Assembly (NCBI RefSeq): GCF_013185915.1
Contig: NZ_JAAZUH010000001.1
Location: forward strand, 248,001-312,000
Direction of reading: 5' to 3'
Source of the DNA: Stenotrophomonas bentonitica
GTDB lineage: Bacteria > Pseudomonadota > Gammaproteobacteria > Xanthomonadales > Xanthomonadaceae
DNA: 64,000 nucleotides
The notes below the pieces were generated by a model. It saw only the letters and a list, made by a program, of their open reading frames with translations, did no database searches and had not been told where the DNA came from. This document shows, piece by piece, positions 53,599 to 64,000 of this stretch (positions within the stretch are counted from its first letter, which is position 1; each line of letters starts with the position of its first letter). Made by a program: the position numbers and the translations under genes.

Positions 53599-56592
53599 CT
53601 ATGGGGCCTGTTCAAGGACTTTCGCTGTATAGCTCAGTGGCGCCACTTCCCTATCAAGGTCGAGGTGGTAGTCGCCGAAGCGATTGATGTGGCTGGTTCG
53701 ATACGGCGACAGGCCGGCCAGGATCTCGGGCGTCAGTTCAATCCCCTCCTTCCGCATCTCAGCCAAGGTCCGGCTCATGCCCTCCACGTTGTGGAGGATG
53801 ATCATGTTGGCGACCAGCTGGCTGTACTTGATGATCTTGCGCTGCTCGTGTTGGACGTTCTCAGCAATGATCCCCTGGCTGCCAAAGAACACCCATTTTA
53901 CGAAGCCGTTGTACTCCTCGCTCTTGTTAGTCGCAGCATGGATCGTTTTCCGAATCTCGTTGTCGTCGATGTAGCGCAGCAAGAACAGCGTTCGGACGGC
54001 CTTGCCAAGTTCCCGGAAGGCGAAGTACAGCTTGTTCTTCCGGCTGTAGGTGCCCAGCCGGCGCAGGATCGAGGACGCGGTGATCTTCCCCAAACGGATT
54101 GAGATCACCACCCGTAGCATGTCGTGGAGATGGGTCGCGATCAGTTGCCAGTCGATGCTGTCTCCGAACAGTGCCTGGATGTTCTTATAGGTTCTGCCAG
54201 GTTCGGGCCGGAAGAATGTCAGATCCTTGATGTTTCGTATCCTGGGCATCAGCTGGATGCCCAGCATGTGGGCCAAACCGAAGACCGGGTAGCTTTGGGC
54301 CTGCGTGTCGCCATGGACGATCTCAGGCTGGATGTCGGAAGTGTTGGCCAGCAGGCCGTCGAGGATGTAGATGCCCTCGTGCACGCCACAGGGAATGAAG
54401 TGGCTGAACAGTGCCACGTATTTGTCGGACACGTGGTAGTAGCCAATGCCGCCGTAGCCGCCGTAGCGGATGTGGTACTCCGACAACAGGTTGTCCTCGT
54501 AGACGCTCCATTTGGTGCCATCTGCGGAGGCGCTCTTCCCGCTGCCCCAATAGCCCGGCAGGTCGAATTTGTTGTAGGTATTGATAACCTCCACGATGGC
54601 CTTCTCAAGCACATCCTCGGTCACGTATTTCAGGTTCAGCCAAGCAACCTGGCGCCGGCTGAAGCCCTTGATCGACCGCGCCGTCTGCGTCGGCCCCAGG
54701 TTGCAGCCATAGCAAAATAGCGTGGTGATCACACGTCGGGGCAGATCTTCAACCTGGCTCTCGGTGCCGGCGATCGGGCGGAAAAACCGGTGCAGATCCA
54801 GCCATTGACTAGCATCGATTAGGACATCGACGATGCTGGATTCTGGAAGCCGTTCGGCGATGAGGCGATCCACGGTGGTAATCGCGCTGGAGACTTCGGC
54901 GCGTTGCCCCTTCCGCAGCACCAGGCGCCCCTCCAGGATGTCCGCATGCACGTTCTCCGGGAAACGCGCGTCGACGTCGTCGGCCAGGGAGGTCAATTGT
55001 GCGCGCAACCCTGCCACGAACGACTCGGCGTCGGTGGGCAGGCCTGACACCTGGCCATAGGCTTCCAGCTCCTGGGCCAAGGTGGCTTCATCGACCAACT
55101 GCTCGCGGTAGTCATCAAACCGTTCGCTGCTGGGAATGAAGAGATCTCCGGACTTCAGCTCGTCTTTAACCTGCACCAGGACGGCCAGCTCAAAATATTT
55201 CCGGTGCATCCAGCCGGCGCCAGCTGCGCTGGCGCGCTTGCCGAACACGTGCTGACGCCATAGCTTGGACATCCAGTCAAAATCCTTCTCCGGGTCCAGG
55301 CCGAGGGAAGCAACCTCGATCAGCTCGCGCCGTTGGTTGCGCAGTGACAGCACGGCCGCGATCAACGGCTCCATGCCGGCGTCGTGGCTGGTTGCCCGTA
55401 GATTCATCAGCTCCAGCCCATTGAACAGCAGCGGCCTGACCGCGCCGTAGGGCTGCAGCATGAAAGGCAGGTAGTTTTTCCCTGCATAGGCCATATGTTC
55501 TTCGCATTCGGCCAGCAAGGTCGATACTTCCGCTTCCAGGCTGTTGTCGATGGCATCCACGCGCTGACTATCGCTGCCGTCGAGCTGATAGGCCTGCAGG
55601 ATTTCCTTGAGCTGGCCGATGAGGAAGTCGGCCCGCTTGGCATGTTCGAGCTGGTAGGCCAGCAGCTTCTGCTGGGCCGTGTTCTCCAGCCCGCGCACCT
55701 GCTTGATGAACAGCTCGGCGGCGTCATCCAGCGTCTTGGCATGCTGGGCGCGAATGAAGATGGTGGCCAGCGCATAGCGCTTGTCCGGAGCCAATTCGGC
55801 CAGCTCGCTGGCGTCATAGGCCCGAGCCATTGCACGGAATTGCTTGAGCTTGGGCACCGGCACATCGATGGGAGGCAGCTGGTCGGCCAGCTGCTGCAGC
55901 ATGCGGATGTGCTGCAGATAAAAACGAACTTCCTTGTTGGTCGGCCGGCCAGGCTCGCGCTTGAGTGAGTGCCAGCCAGTAAATCTGGAGCCTTCCGGTG
56001 CGCGCAGCAATTCGTCAATGAGCGTGCGCGTTGCGGGCGTCAGCGCGTGACTGATGCTGCGGTAGTACCCCAGATTGACTCGTTCACGCGCGCCAATGGC
56101 GGCCAGCTCCAGGGTGCGGAAGCCTGGCAGTTCGTAGCGGTGGTGCACCAGCTCTTCGAGCAGGACGTTCACGATGTCCGGGATGGTGTGCTTGGTCTGG
56201 GCTGCTCCGGTGGCCACCGTGTCCAGCCAGGCCAAGCCTGATTTGTCCAAGGGACGTACCCCAATGAACTTCCGAAGCTGCGGCATATGCCGGCGCTGGC
56301 TGCCGGAGGCGTCGTAGCGTTCGAGCTGGTCGGTGTCCAATACGCGCCCGAGTCGGGCGGCCTTGGCGATGTGCTTCCGGATCCGCTCGGGCACTTCGGC
56401 CAACACCGTGAAGTAACCCAGGCGCTGGAAGAGCTTGAGATGAATCAGTACCGCCAGCTGCGGTCCCGGCTTGGTGGTGAGCTGCTTGGCGAATGCAATC
56501 TCAGCGGCGGTCGGGGTGTAGATCTCCTCCAGTTCCTTGGCGGTGGGATCAGGCTTCAGTCGCGGGTAGGCGGTCTCGTGAAGGGTAGCCAT
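53599..56592 (-). CDS. tnpA: Tn3-family transposase
   Basis: 997 residues, full length for this family. The N-terminal DNA-binding part (HETAYPRLKPDPTAKELEEI) is of the type found in large metal-resistance transposons. The DDE core includes SADGTKWSVYEDN, HGDTQAQSYPVFGL and EEYNGFVKWVFFGSQG. It makes cointegrates by replicative transposition. ATG 56592 lies 23 bases after the recombinase stop, so both belong to one transcript. Confidence 0.96.
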   Translation of the reverse strand: MATLHETAYPRLKPDPTAKELEEIYTPTAAEIAFAKQLTTKPGPQLAVLIHLKLFQRLGYFTVLAEVPERIRKHIAKAARLGRVLDTDQLERYDASGSQRRHMPQLRKFIGVRPLDKSGLAWLDTVATGAAQTKHTIPDIVNVLLEELVHHRYELPGFRTLELAAIGARERVNLGYYRSISHALTPATRTLIDELLRAPEGSRFTGWHSLKREPGRPTNKEVRFYLQHIRMLQQLADQLPPIDVPVPKLKQFRAMARAYDASELAELAPDKRYALATIFIRAQHAKTLDDAAELFIKQVRGLENTAQQKLLAYQLEHAKRADFLIGQLKEILQAYQLDGSDSQRVDAIDNSLEAEVSTLLAECEEHMAYAGKNYLPFMLQPYGAVRPLLFNGLELMNLRATSHDAGMEPLIAAVLSLRNQRRELIEVASLGLDPEKDFDWMSKLWRQHVFGKRASAAGAGWMHRKYFELAVLVQVKDELKSGDLFIPSSERFDDYREQLVDEATLAQELEAYGQVSGLPTDAESFVAGLRAQLTSLADDVDARFPENVHADILEGRLVLRKGQRAEVSSAITTVDRLIAERLPESSIVDVLIDASQWLDLHRFFRPIAGTESQVEDLPRRVITTLFCYGCNLGPTQTARSIKGFSRRQVAWLNLKYVTEDVLEKAIVEVINTYNKFDLPGYWGSGKSASADGTKWSVYEDNLLSEYHIRYGGYGGIGYYHVSDKYVALFSHFIPCGVHEGIYILDGLLANTSDIQPEIVHGDTQAQSYPVFGLAHMLGIQLMPRIRNIKDLTFFRPEPGRTYKNIQALFGDSIDWQLIATHLHDMLRVVISIRLGKITASSILRRLGTYSRKNKLYFAFRELGKAVRTLFLLRYIDDNEIRKTIHAATNKSEEYNGFVKWVFFGSQGIIAENVQHEQRKIIKYSQLVANMIILHNVEGMSRTLAEMRKEGIELTPEILAGLSPYRTSHINRFGDYHLDLDREVAPLSYTAKVLEQAP

Positions 56593-56615
56593 TGGATCCG
56601 AAGGTTATGAGGGGA

Positions 56616-57887
56616 TCAATCCCAGTGCCGGCCATCGCCTGTATTGAGAGACGCTTCCAGGAAACACTGGTGCGTATCGGCCATGCGGTGCATGTCATCG
56701 AGCAACGTGGCCAGGATTTCATCCAGATCCCGGTCGGGATCGGTGGGAGCTGTCAACCGGTACTCGCTGCTGGCGGTGTTCAGCCGCACAGCCTGGAACG
56801 GGGCCAAGCAGATCTCTTCGATTCGCCCCCGGGCCTTGGCCGCGCCGCGGCCGGCGCGGGCAAACGGGGTCAGCACCATGCGCAGGCGCAGCTGCAGGGC
56901 AGATTTTCCCTCGGGCGCCGGCAGCGCCATCGTCGGAGCTGGCGAGGTTGGGCTGGGCAGGCTCGCTTCAATGCGATCCCGGGCGAACGGGTCACGCCCG
57001 TCCAGGTAACGCATGGCCGACTGCACATCGCGCCAGCCCACGTACTCCATCAGCGCTTTCATGTCCCAGCCTTGGTCGTTGGCCCAGCTGGCAAAGCCGC
57101 GGCGCAGCGAATGGCTGCTGTGGAGCCCAGCATCGGCAAAACCAGCACTGGCCAGCAACTCACGCAGCAGGCGCACCAAGCTGTTGGGATGCAGGCCTTC
57201 GGCGCTCACCTGGCCCCATTGGCTGACCGCCCGAAATACCGGCCCTTCTTGCAGTTCGGCCGCCTGCAGCCACACCTGGGTCGCATCCACCGGACACAAT
57301 CGCGACAACGCCGGCACCTTGTAGGTGACGCCGGCCGCCTGCCGATCGCCCTTGCTGCGCGGCAGGAAGCAGGTCATCCCCTGTCCCGGCACCAGAGTGA
57401 GATGGGCCACGTCCAGACGCAGCAGTTCATCGCCGCGGAAGCCACGCCAGAATCCGAGCAGCACCAACGCTCGGTCCCGTTGGTGACGCAGCGCCGCCGC
57501 TCCGTCGCCCCGCGCCTGTGCCGCAGCGATCGCTGCAGCCAACCAGTCATCGAGTTCGACCAGCCGCCGAATCTGGAGCGGCGCGGCTTGCTTGACCTGG
57601 CCCGGGTGCAGGGTCTGGATGCCTTTGAGCACCTTGCGCACCAGCGGCGACCGGGTCGGGTCGACAAAGCCGTGGTCGCGGTGCCAGGAGGCAATGGCGG
57701 CCAGCCGGTGGCGAAGGGTGCTGGTGGCCAAGGTCTGCGCATAGGCGGCCAGGTACCGCGCCACGCTGTCAGGTGTGGCTGGGAGGTGGCCTTGCCACTC
57801 AACCTCAAAGTGCCGCAGCGCCGACGCATAGCTGCGCACCGTGTTCTGGCGCGTGGCCGCATCGAGGTAGCGGTCCAGTTCGGTCAC
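56616..57887 (-). CDS. tyrosine recombinase of the Tn3-family element (probable cointegrate resolvase)
   Basis: 423 residues. An N-terminal SAM-like core-binding domain (TVRSYASALRHFEVEW) precedes the catalytic domain with Arg151 (GFWRGFRGDEL), Lys179, His259 and Arg262 (HSLRRGFASW), Trp285 and the nucleophile Tyr294 (AMRYLDG). A C-terminal extension of about 110 residues is unusual for XerC-like enzymes. The start is GTG 57887, overlapping the MerR stop (GTGA). In some Tn3 relatives such an enzyme resolves cointegrates in place of a serine resolvase. Confidence 0.9.
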   Translation of the reverse strand: MTELDRYLDAATRQNTVRSYASALRHFEVEWQGHLPATPDSVARYLAAYAQTLATSTLRHRLAAIASWHRDHGFVDPTRSPLVRKVLKGIQTLHPGQVKQAAPLQIRRLVELDDWLAAAIAAAQARGDGAAALRHQRDRALVLLGFWRGFRGDELLRLDVAHLTLVPGQGMTCFLPRSKGDRQAAGVTYKVPALSRLCPVDATQVWLQAAELQEGPVFRAVSQWGQVSAEGLHPNSLVRLLRELLASAGFADAGLHSSHSLRRGFASWANDQGWDMKALMEYVGWRDVQSAMRYLDGRDPFARDRIEASLPSPTSPAPTMALPAPEGKSALQLRLRMVLTPFARAGRGAAKARGRIEEICLAPFQAVRLNTASSEYRLTAPTDPDRDLDEILATLLDDMHRMADTHQCFLEASLNTGDGRHWD

Positions 57888-58297
57888 TGGCGCGTGGCCT
57901 CCACCGAGGCCGGCTGTCGCAGCGTTGACAGGATGGTGCATTCTGCCCGCTGACCGCCGTGGCAACTGGCAATCACCCGTTCCAGCTCGCTGGCCATGCG
58001 CTGAAGGTCAGCCATGCGCGCCCGCACGTCGGTCAGATGGCTGCGGGCCAGCCGATCCACGTCCCCGCACGAAAGCTCCTCATCGCCGGCCAACTGCAGC
58101 AGGCTGCGGACCTCTTCCAGGCTGAAGCCCAGGTCCCGGCCACGCGCAATGAAGCGCAGCCGCTCGATATCGGCCGGTCCATAGACCCGGTAACCGTTCC
58201 CCGTGCGCCCCGGGCGCGGCAGCAGGCCGATCCGCTCGTAATAGCGGATCGTCTCAAGGTGGCATCCACTGGCGTCGGCAGCCTCACTGATTTTCAT
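57884..58297 (-). CDS. MerR-family heavy-metal regulator (CadR/PbrR-like)
   Basis: A 137-residue regulator with an N-terminal MerR helix-turn-helix (KISEAADASGCHLETIRYYE), long dimerisation helix and metal-site cysteines at 77, 112 and 120 (ELSCGD and SCHGGQRAEC), the spacing seen in CadR and PbrR regulators of Cd, Zn or Pb. It should twist the divergent promoter at 58309-58339 when metal binds. Its last codon overlaps the recombinase start, which links it to the transposition genes. Confidence 0.9.
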   Translation of the reverse strand: MKISEAADASGCHLETIRYYERIGLLPRPGRTGNGYRVYGPADIERLRFIARGRDLGFSLEEVRSLLQLAGDEELSCGDVDRLARSHLTDVRARMADLQRMASELERVIASCHGGQRAECTILSTLRQPASVEATRQ

Positions 58298-58308
58298 TCG
58301 TAGTACGC

Positions 58309-58339
58309 TTGACTCCGTAGTAGCTACGGACTTTACCCT
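58309..58339 (+). promoter_or_regulatory. MerR-type promoter for the metal-efflux operon
   Basis: -35 TTGACT (58309-58314) and -10 TACCCT (58334-58339) are separated by a 19-base spacer that contains the dyad CCGTAG-TAG-CTACGG. An overlong spacer with a central palindrome is diagnostic for MerR-family activation. It points towards the CDF gene at 58403 and lies 12 bases from the regulator start. Confidence 0.85.
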
Positions 58340-58402
58340 CACCGGCTGTGTCATGCCAGCGGCCCGCCCGGGCCCGGCTTCCCTGCGAATGGAGATGTTC
58401 CG

Positions 58403-59020
58403 ATGAGTGATTGCGGCTGCCACCACGAGGCCAAGAATGCGCAGGAGCGGCGCGTCCTCTGGATCGCCCTAGCGTTGAACGCGGCGATGGCCGTGATCGG
58501 CGGCATCGCCGGCTGGGTTGCTCATTCCACTGGCCTACTGGCCGACGCTCTGGACATGCTGTCCGATGCCACCGCCTATGCCATTGGCTTGGTCGCTATC
58601 GGGCGCACGGCGCGCTTCAAGGCCAATGCCGCGTGGGTCAGCGGCAGCGTGCTGCTTGTGCTGGGTGTGGGCGTGTTGGTCGAGGTCGGCCGCCGCGTAA
58701 TGTTCGGTGCCGAGCCGGTCAGCGGCTGGATGATTGGCACCGCCCTGCTGTCGCTGGTGGTAAACGTGACGGTACTGCGCATGCTGGCGCCGCTGAAGTC
58801 CGGCGAGGTGCATCTGCGGGCGACCTGGCTGTTCACCCGGGCTGATGTGGTCGCCAATGTTGGCGTAATCCTGGCCGGCCTCCTGGTGTGGTGGCTGGCC
58901 AGCCCGTACCCAGATTTCGTGATCGGCGCCCTGATCGGCCTGTATGTGATCAAGGAAGCCTTCGAGATCTTGGGTGATGCCCGCCGGGCACGTGCCGACG
59001 CGCGCAAGACGGCTGCATGA
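58403..59020 (+). CDS. short cation diffusion facilitator (heavy-metal transporter)
   Basis: A 205-residue inner-membrane protein with six helices, lacking the usual C-terminal cytoplasmic domain of CDF proteins. The N-terminus DCGCHHEAK offers metal ligands. Metal-site motifs are LLADALDMLSDA in helix 2 and FTRADVVANVGV in helix 5. It would move Zn, Cd or Co from the cytoplasm to the periplasm for the CzcCBA pump. It is the first gene after the MerR-type promoter, and its stop overlaps the next gene by four bases. Confidence 0.88.
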   Translation: MSDCGCHHEAKNAQERRVLWIALALNAAMAVIGGIAGWVAHSTGLLADALDMLSDATAYAIGLVAIGRTARFKANAAWVSGSVLLVLGVGVLVEVGRRVMFGAEPVSGWMIGTALLSLVVNVTVLRMLAPLKSGEVHLRATWLFTRADVVANVGVILAGLLVWWLASPYPDFVIGALIGLYVIKEAFEILGDARRARADARKTAA

Positions 59021-59373
59021 CCAGGCTTGGCCGGCTGGGTTCTGGCCTGCGCTGGCTCCTGCTGGCGCACTTGGCCGTGGGCCTGGTGGCGCAGCCGGTG
59101 CTGGCACTGGTCGGCGAGCTGCATGCCCAGACCCATCTGGCCGCTGCCGACCGTGGCCCGGCAGTGGCGCCACCAGCTGCCGAGCGTGGCGTAGACGTCG
59201 CCCTGCATCGGCTTCAGCAGCTGGTGCTGTGTTGCGGCCAAGCCGTGCCGGCCCCTGAGATCCTACTGGCCGTGGCGGACATCGGTCGGTACTTGCACGA
59301 GCTGGACGCCGATACGCCCCGGTATCCGCCCGCGCACCTGATCGCGCCATTCCGACCGCCGATCGCAGGGTGA
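59017..59373 (+). CDS. small exported protein in the czc operon (CzcI-like by position)
   Basis: 118 residues with an N-terminal signal or anchor (LRWLLLAHLAVGLVAQPVLA) and a proline-rich end (PPAHLIAPFRPP). Small genes of this kind precede czcC in several czc operons and are sometimes called czcI. Two adjacent cysteines (LVLCCGQ) and several histidines could bind metal. Function unknown. Confidence 0.7.
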   Translation: MTRLGRLGSGLRWLLLAHLAVGLVAQPVLALVGELHAQTHLAAADRGPAVAPPAAERGVDVALHRLQQLVLCCGQAVPAPEILLAVADIGRYLHELDADTPRYPPAHLIAPFRPPIAG

Positions 59374-59429
59374 GGTCGGCCGGCATGCGCCGGCGCCATG
59401 TCGATATCGAGAACCTTCGGAGTACTTCC

Positions 59430-60706
59430 ATGCATGTGCGATTGGCGGCTATAGCCGCATGGCTGCTGTTGGGCGGCGCGGTGACGACGCCGGCGGCGGC
59501 TGCCGACTTGATGACCTTGGACGACGCGTTCGCGCGTGTGGCCCAAACCCATCCCGAGCTGCGCCTGGTCGATGCGCGGGCCACAGTGCTCGCTGCCGAG
59601 CGCGATCAGGCCGTTCAACGCCCACCGTGGACGGTCGGTGCCGAGGTCGAAAATGCCTTAGGCACGGGCGCGGCCCGTGGTCTGGACAGCGCCGAGCTGA
59701 CCTTGAGCCTGAGTTCGGTCCTGGAGCGCGGCGGCAAGCTCGACGCGCGTCGTACCCTGGCCCAGAGCCGGATCGATGCGCTGGCCGTGCAGCGGGAGAC
59801 CGGTCGGCTGGATCTGCTCGCCGAGACGGCGCAGCGCTATCTGGCCGTCGTTGGCGCCGACCGTCAGCGCCGGCTGGCGGACGTGGATGTCGGCCAGCGC
59901 CAGCGGACCGTGGCGGCCGCCCGGCAGCGCCTGCAGGCCGGTGCTTCGCCCGAATCGGTGGTGCTCACCGCGCAGGCAGCGCTGGCGCGGGCCGAGCTGA
60001 CCCGTGGTCGGGCCGAGCAGCAGCGAATCGCCGCTCGTCAGCATCTGGCCGCACTGTGGGGCGAACGTGCTCCCAGCTTCGAGGTCGCCGCGGCCGATCC
60101 CATGGTCTTGCCGGCGATCGCATCCATGCAGACGCTGGCCGAGGAGCTGGAGCGGACTCCGGAACTGGCGCAGTTTGCCGACGCCCGTCGGATCGCGCAG
60201 GCACGACTGCAGCTGGCGCGTTCGGCGGCCGCGCCGGACCTGTCCTGGCAGCTCGGTGTGCGCCGCCTGCAGGAGTCCGATGACACCGCGCTGGTGGCCA
60301 GCCTGTCCATGCCGCTGGGCAGCCGCAGCCGTGCACAGCCGGAGATTCACGCCGGCGAAGCCGAGCTGGAGGTCCTGACGATCGAGCGTGAGGCCAAGGG
60401 CCTGTCGCTGTACTCCACGCTGGTCGAGGCCCATGGCCGCTATACCGTGGCGCAGGCCGAGGTGGCGCGGCTGCAAGGCGACGTACTGCCGAAGCTGGCC
60501 CGGGCCGAGCAGGCTGCCGAGCGCGCCTATCGCGCCGGCGCGATCAGCTACCTGGAATGGGCACAGCTGCAGTCCGACGGCACGGCCATGGCCCAGCAGC
60601 AGCTGGACGTAGCCTTGGATGCGCAACGCGCCCTGATCGAAATTCAACGACTGACCGGCCAGGCGCTTGTAACGCCGCCGGCGGCCGCTTCATTTGGAGA
60701 TAGCCC

Positions 60707-60710
<4 letters not shown>
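59430..60710 (+). CDS. czcC: CzcC-type outer-membrane efflux protein
   Basis: 426 residues of the TolC-like outer-membrane factor family. It has a signal peptide (WLLLGGAVTTPAAAA) and two repeated helical halves (DDAFARVAQTHPELRLVDAR and later RAYRAGAISYLEWAQLQSDG). It forms the exit channel of the heavy-metal RND pump. ATG 59430 follows CGGAG. The stop overlaps czcB by four bases. Confidence 0.9.

Positions 60711-64000
<3,290 letters not shown>

Noticed and set aside
53630..53645. TATAGCTCAGTGGCGCC, reminiscent of a tRNA 5' region
   Set aside because: It lies inside the 3' end of tnpA and no cloverleaf or CCA end follows.

Overview
The window looks like chromosomal DNA of a Stenotrophomonas species (Xanthomonadaceae). 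It is GC-rich and gene-dense, and its gene families are typical of xanthomonads. Between genes it carries short palindromes headed by GTAG, which match the SMAG repeats known from S. maltophilia. The species is inferred, not proven.

Layout. 1-1863 (minus): 5' part of a TonB-dependent siderophore receptor. 2085-4407: an EF-G paralogue behind a leader that looks like an attenuator. 4447-6466: SMAG repeats, an M14-type carboxypeptidase and two small genes of unknown role. 6529-11564: a compact molybdenum-cofactor operon, moaA-moaCB(fusion)-moeA-moaD-moaE-mobA plus one unknown gene. 11600-26181: a nitrate-respiration block, narK-narGHJI-parvulin-second narK, then a HemN-like protein without the radical-SAM cysteines, an FNR-type regulator and modABC. 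26200-28163 (minus): an Aer-like PAS protein coupled to a CysJ-like diflavin reductase. 28383-36040: two tandem arginine/ornithine antiporters, a membrane hydrolase, small membrane and lipoprotein genes, and arginine deiminase. 36062-41788: a complete RND efflux system. 41836-47895: a DcaP-like porin, a MipA/OmpV-like protein, an HdeD-like protein, an exported amidohydrolase and small unknown genes. 48063-53383: a YadA-type adhesin, a secreted subtilase and a small lipoprotein that may be a protease inhibitor. From 53504 to the right edge: a Tn3-family element carrying a heavy-metal efflux operon (CDF transporter, small exported protein, czcCBA). It interrupts a winged-helix regulator gene at 53448.

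How it works together. The first half is an anaerobic-energy island. ModABC imports molybdate, the moa/moe/mob genes make the cofactor for NarG, NarK proteins move nitrate and nitrite, and the FNR-type regulator (four cluster cysteines) probably senses anoxia. FNR-like boxes (TTGAT-N4-RTCAN) lie before moaA and narK and in the divergent PAS/arcD region. Arginine deiminase and the antiporters would add fermentative energy, although no arcB or arcC is present here.

The most interesting items are the EF-G leader, the HemN-like protein without its Fe-S motif, the PAS/diflavin-reductase pair, and the overlap that couples a metal-type MerR regulator to the recombinase and transposase of the Tn3-family element.
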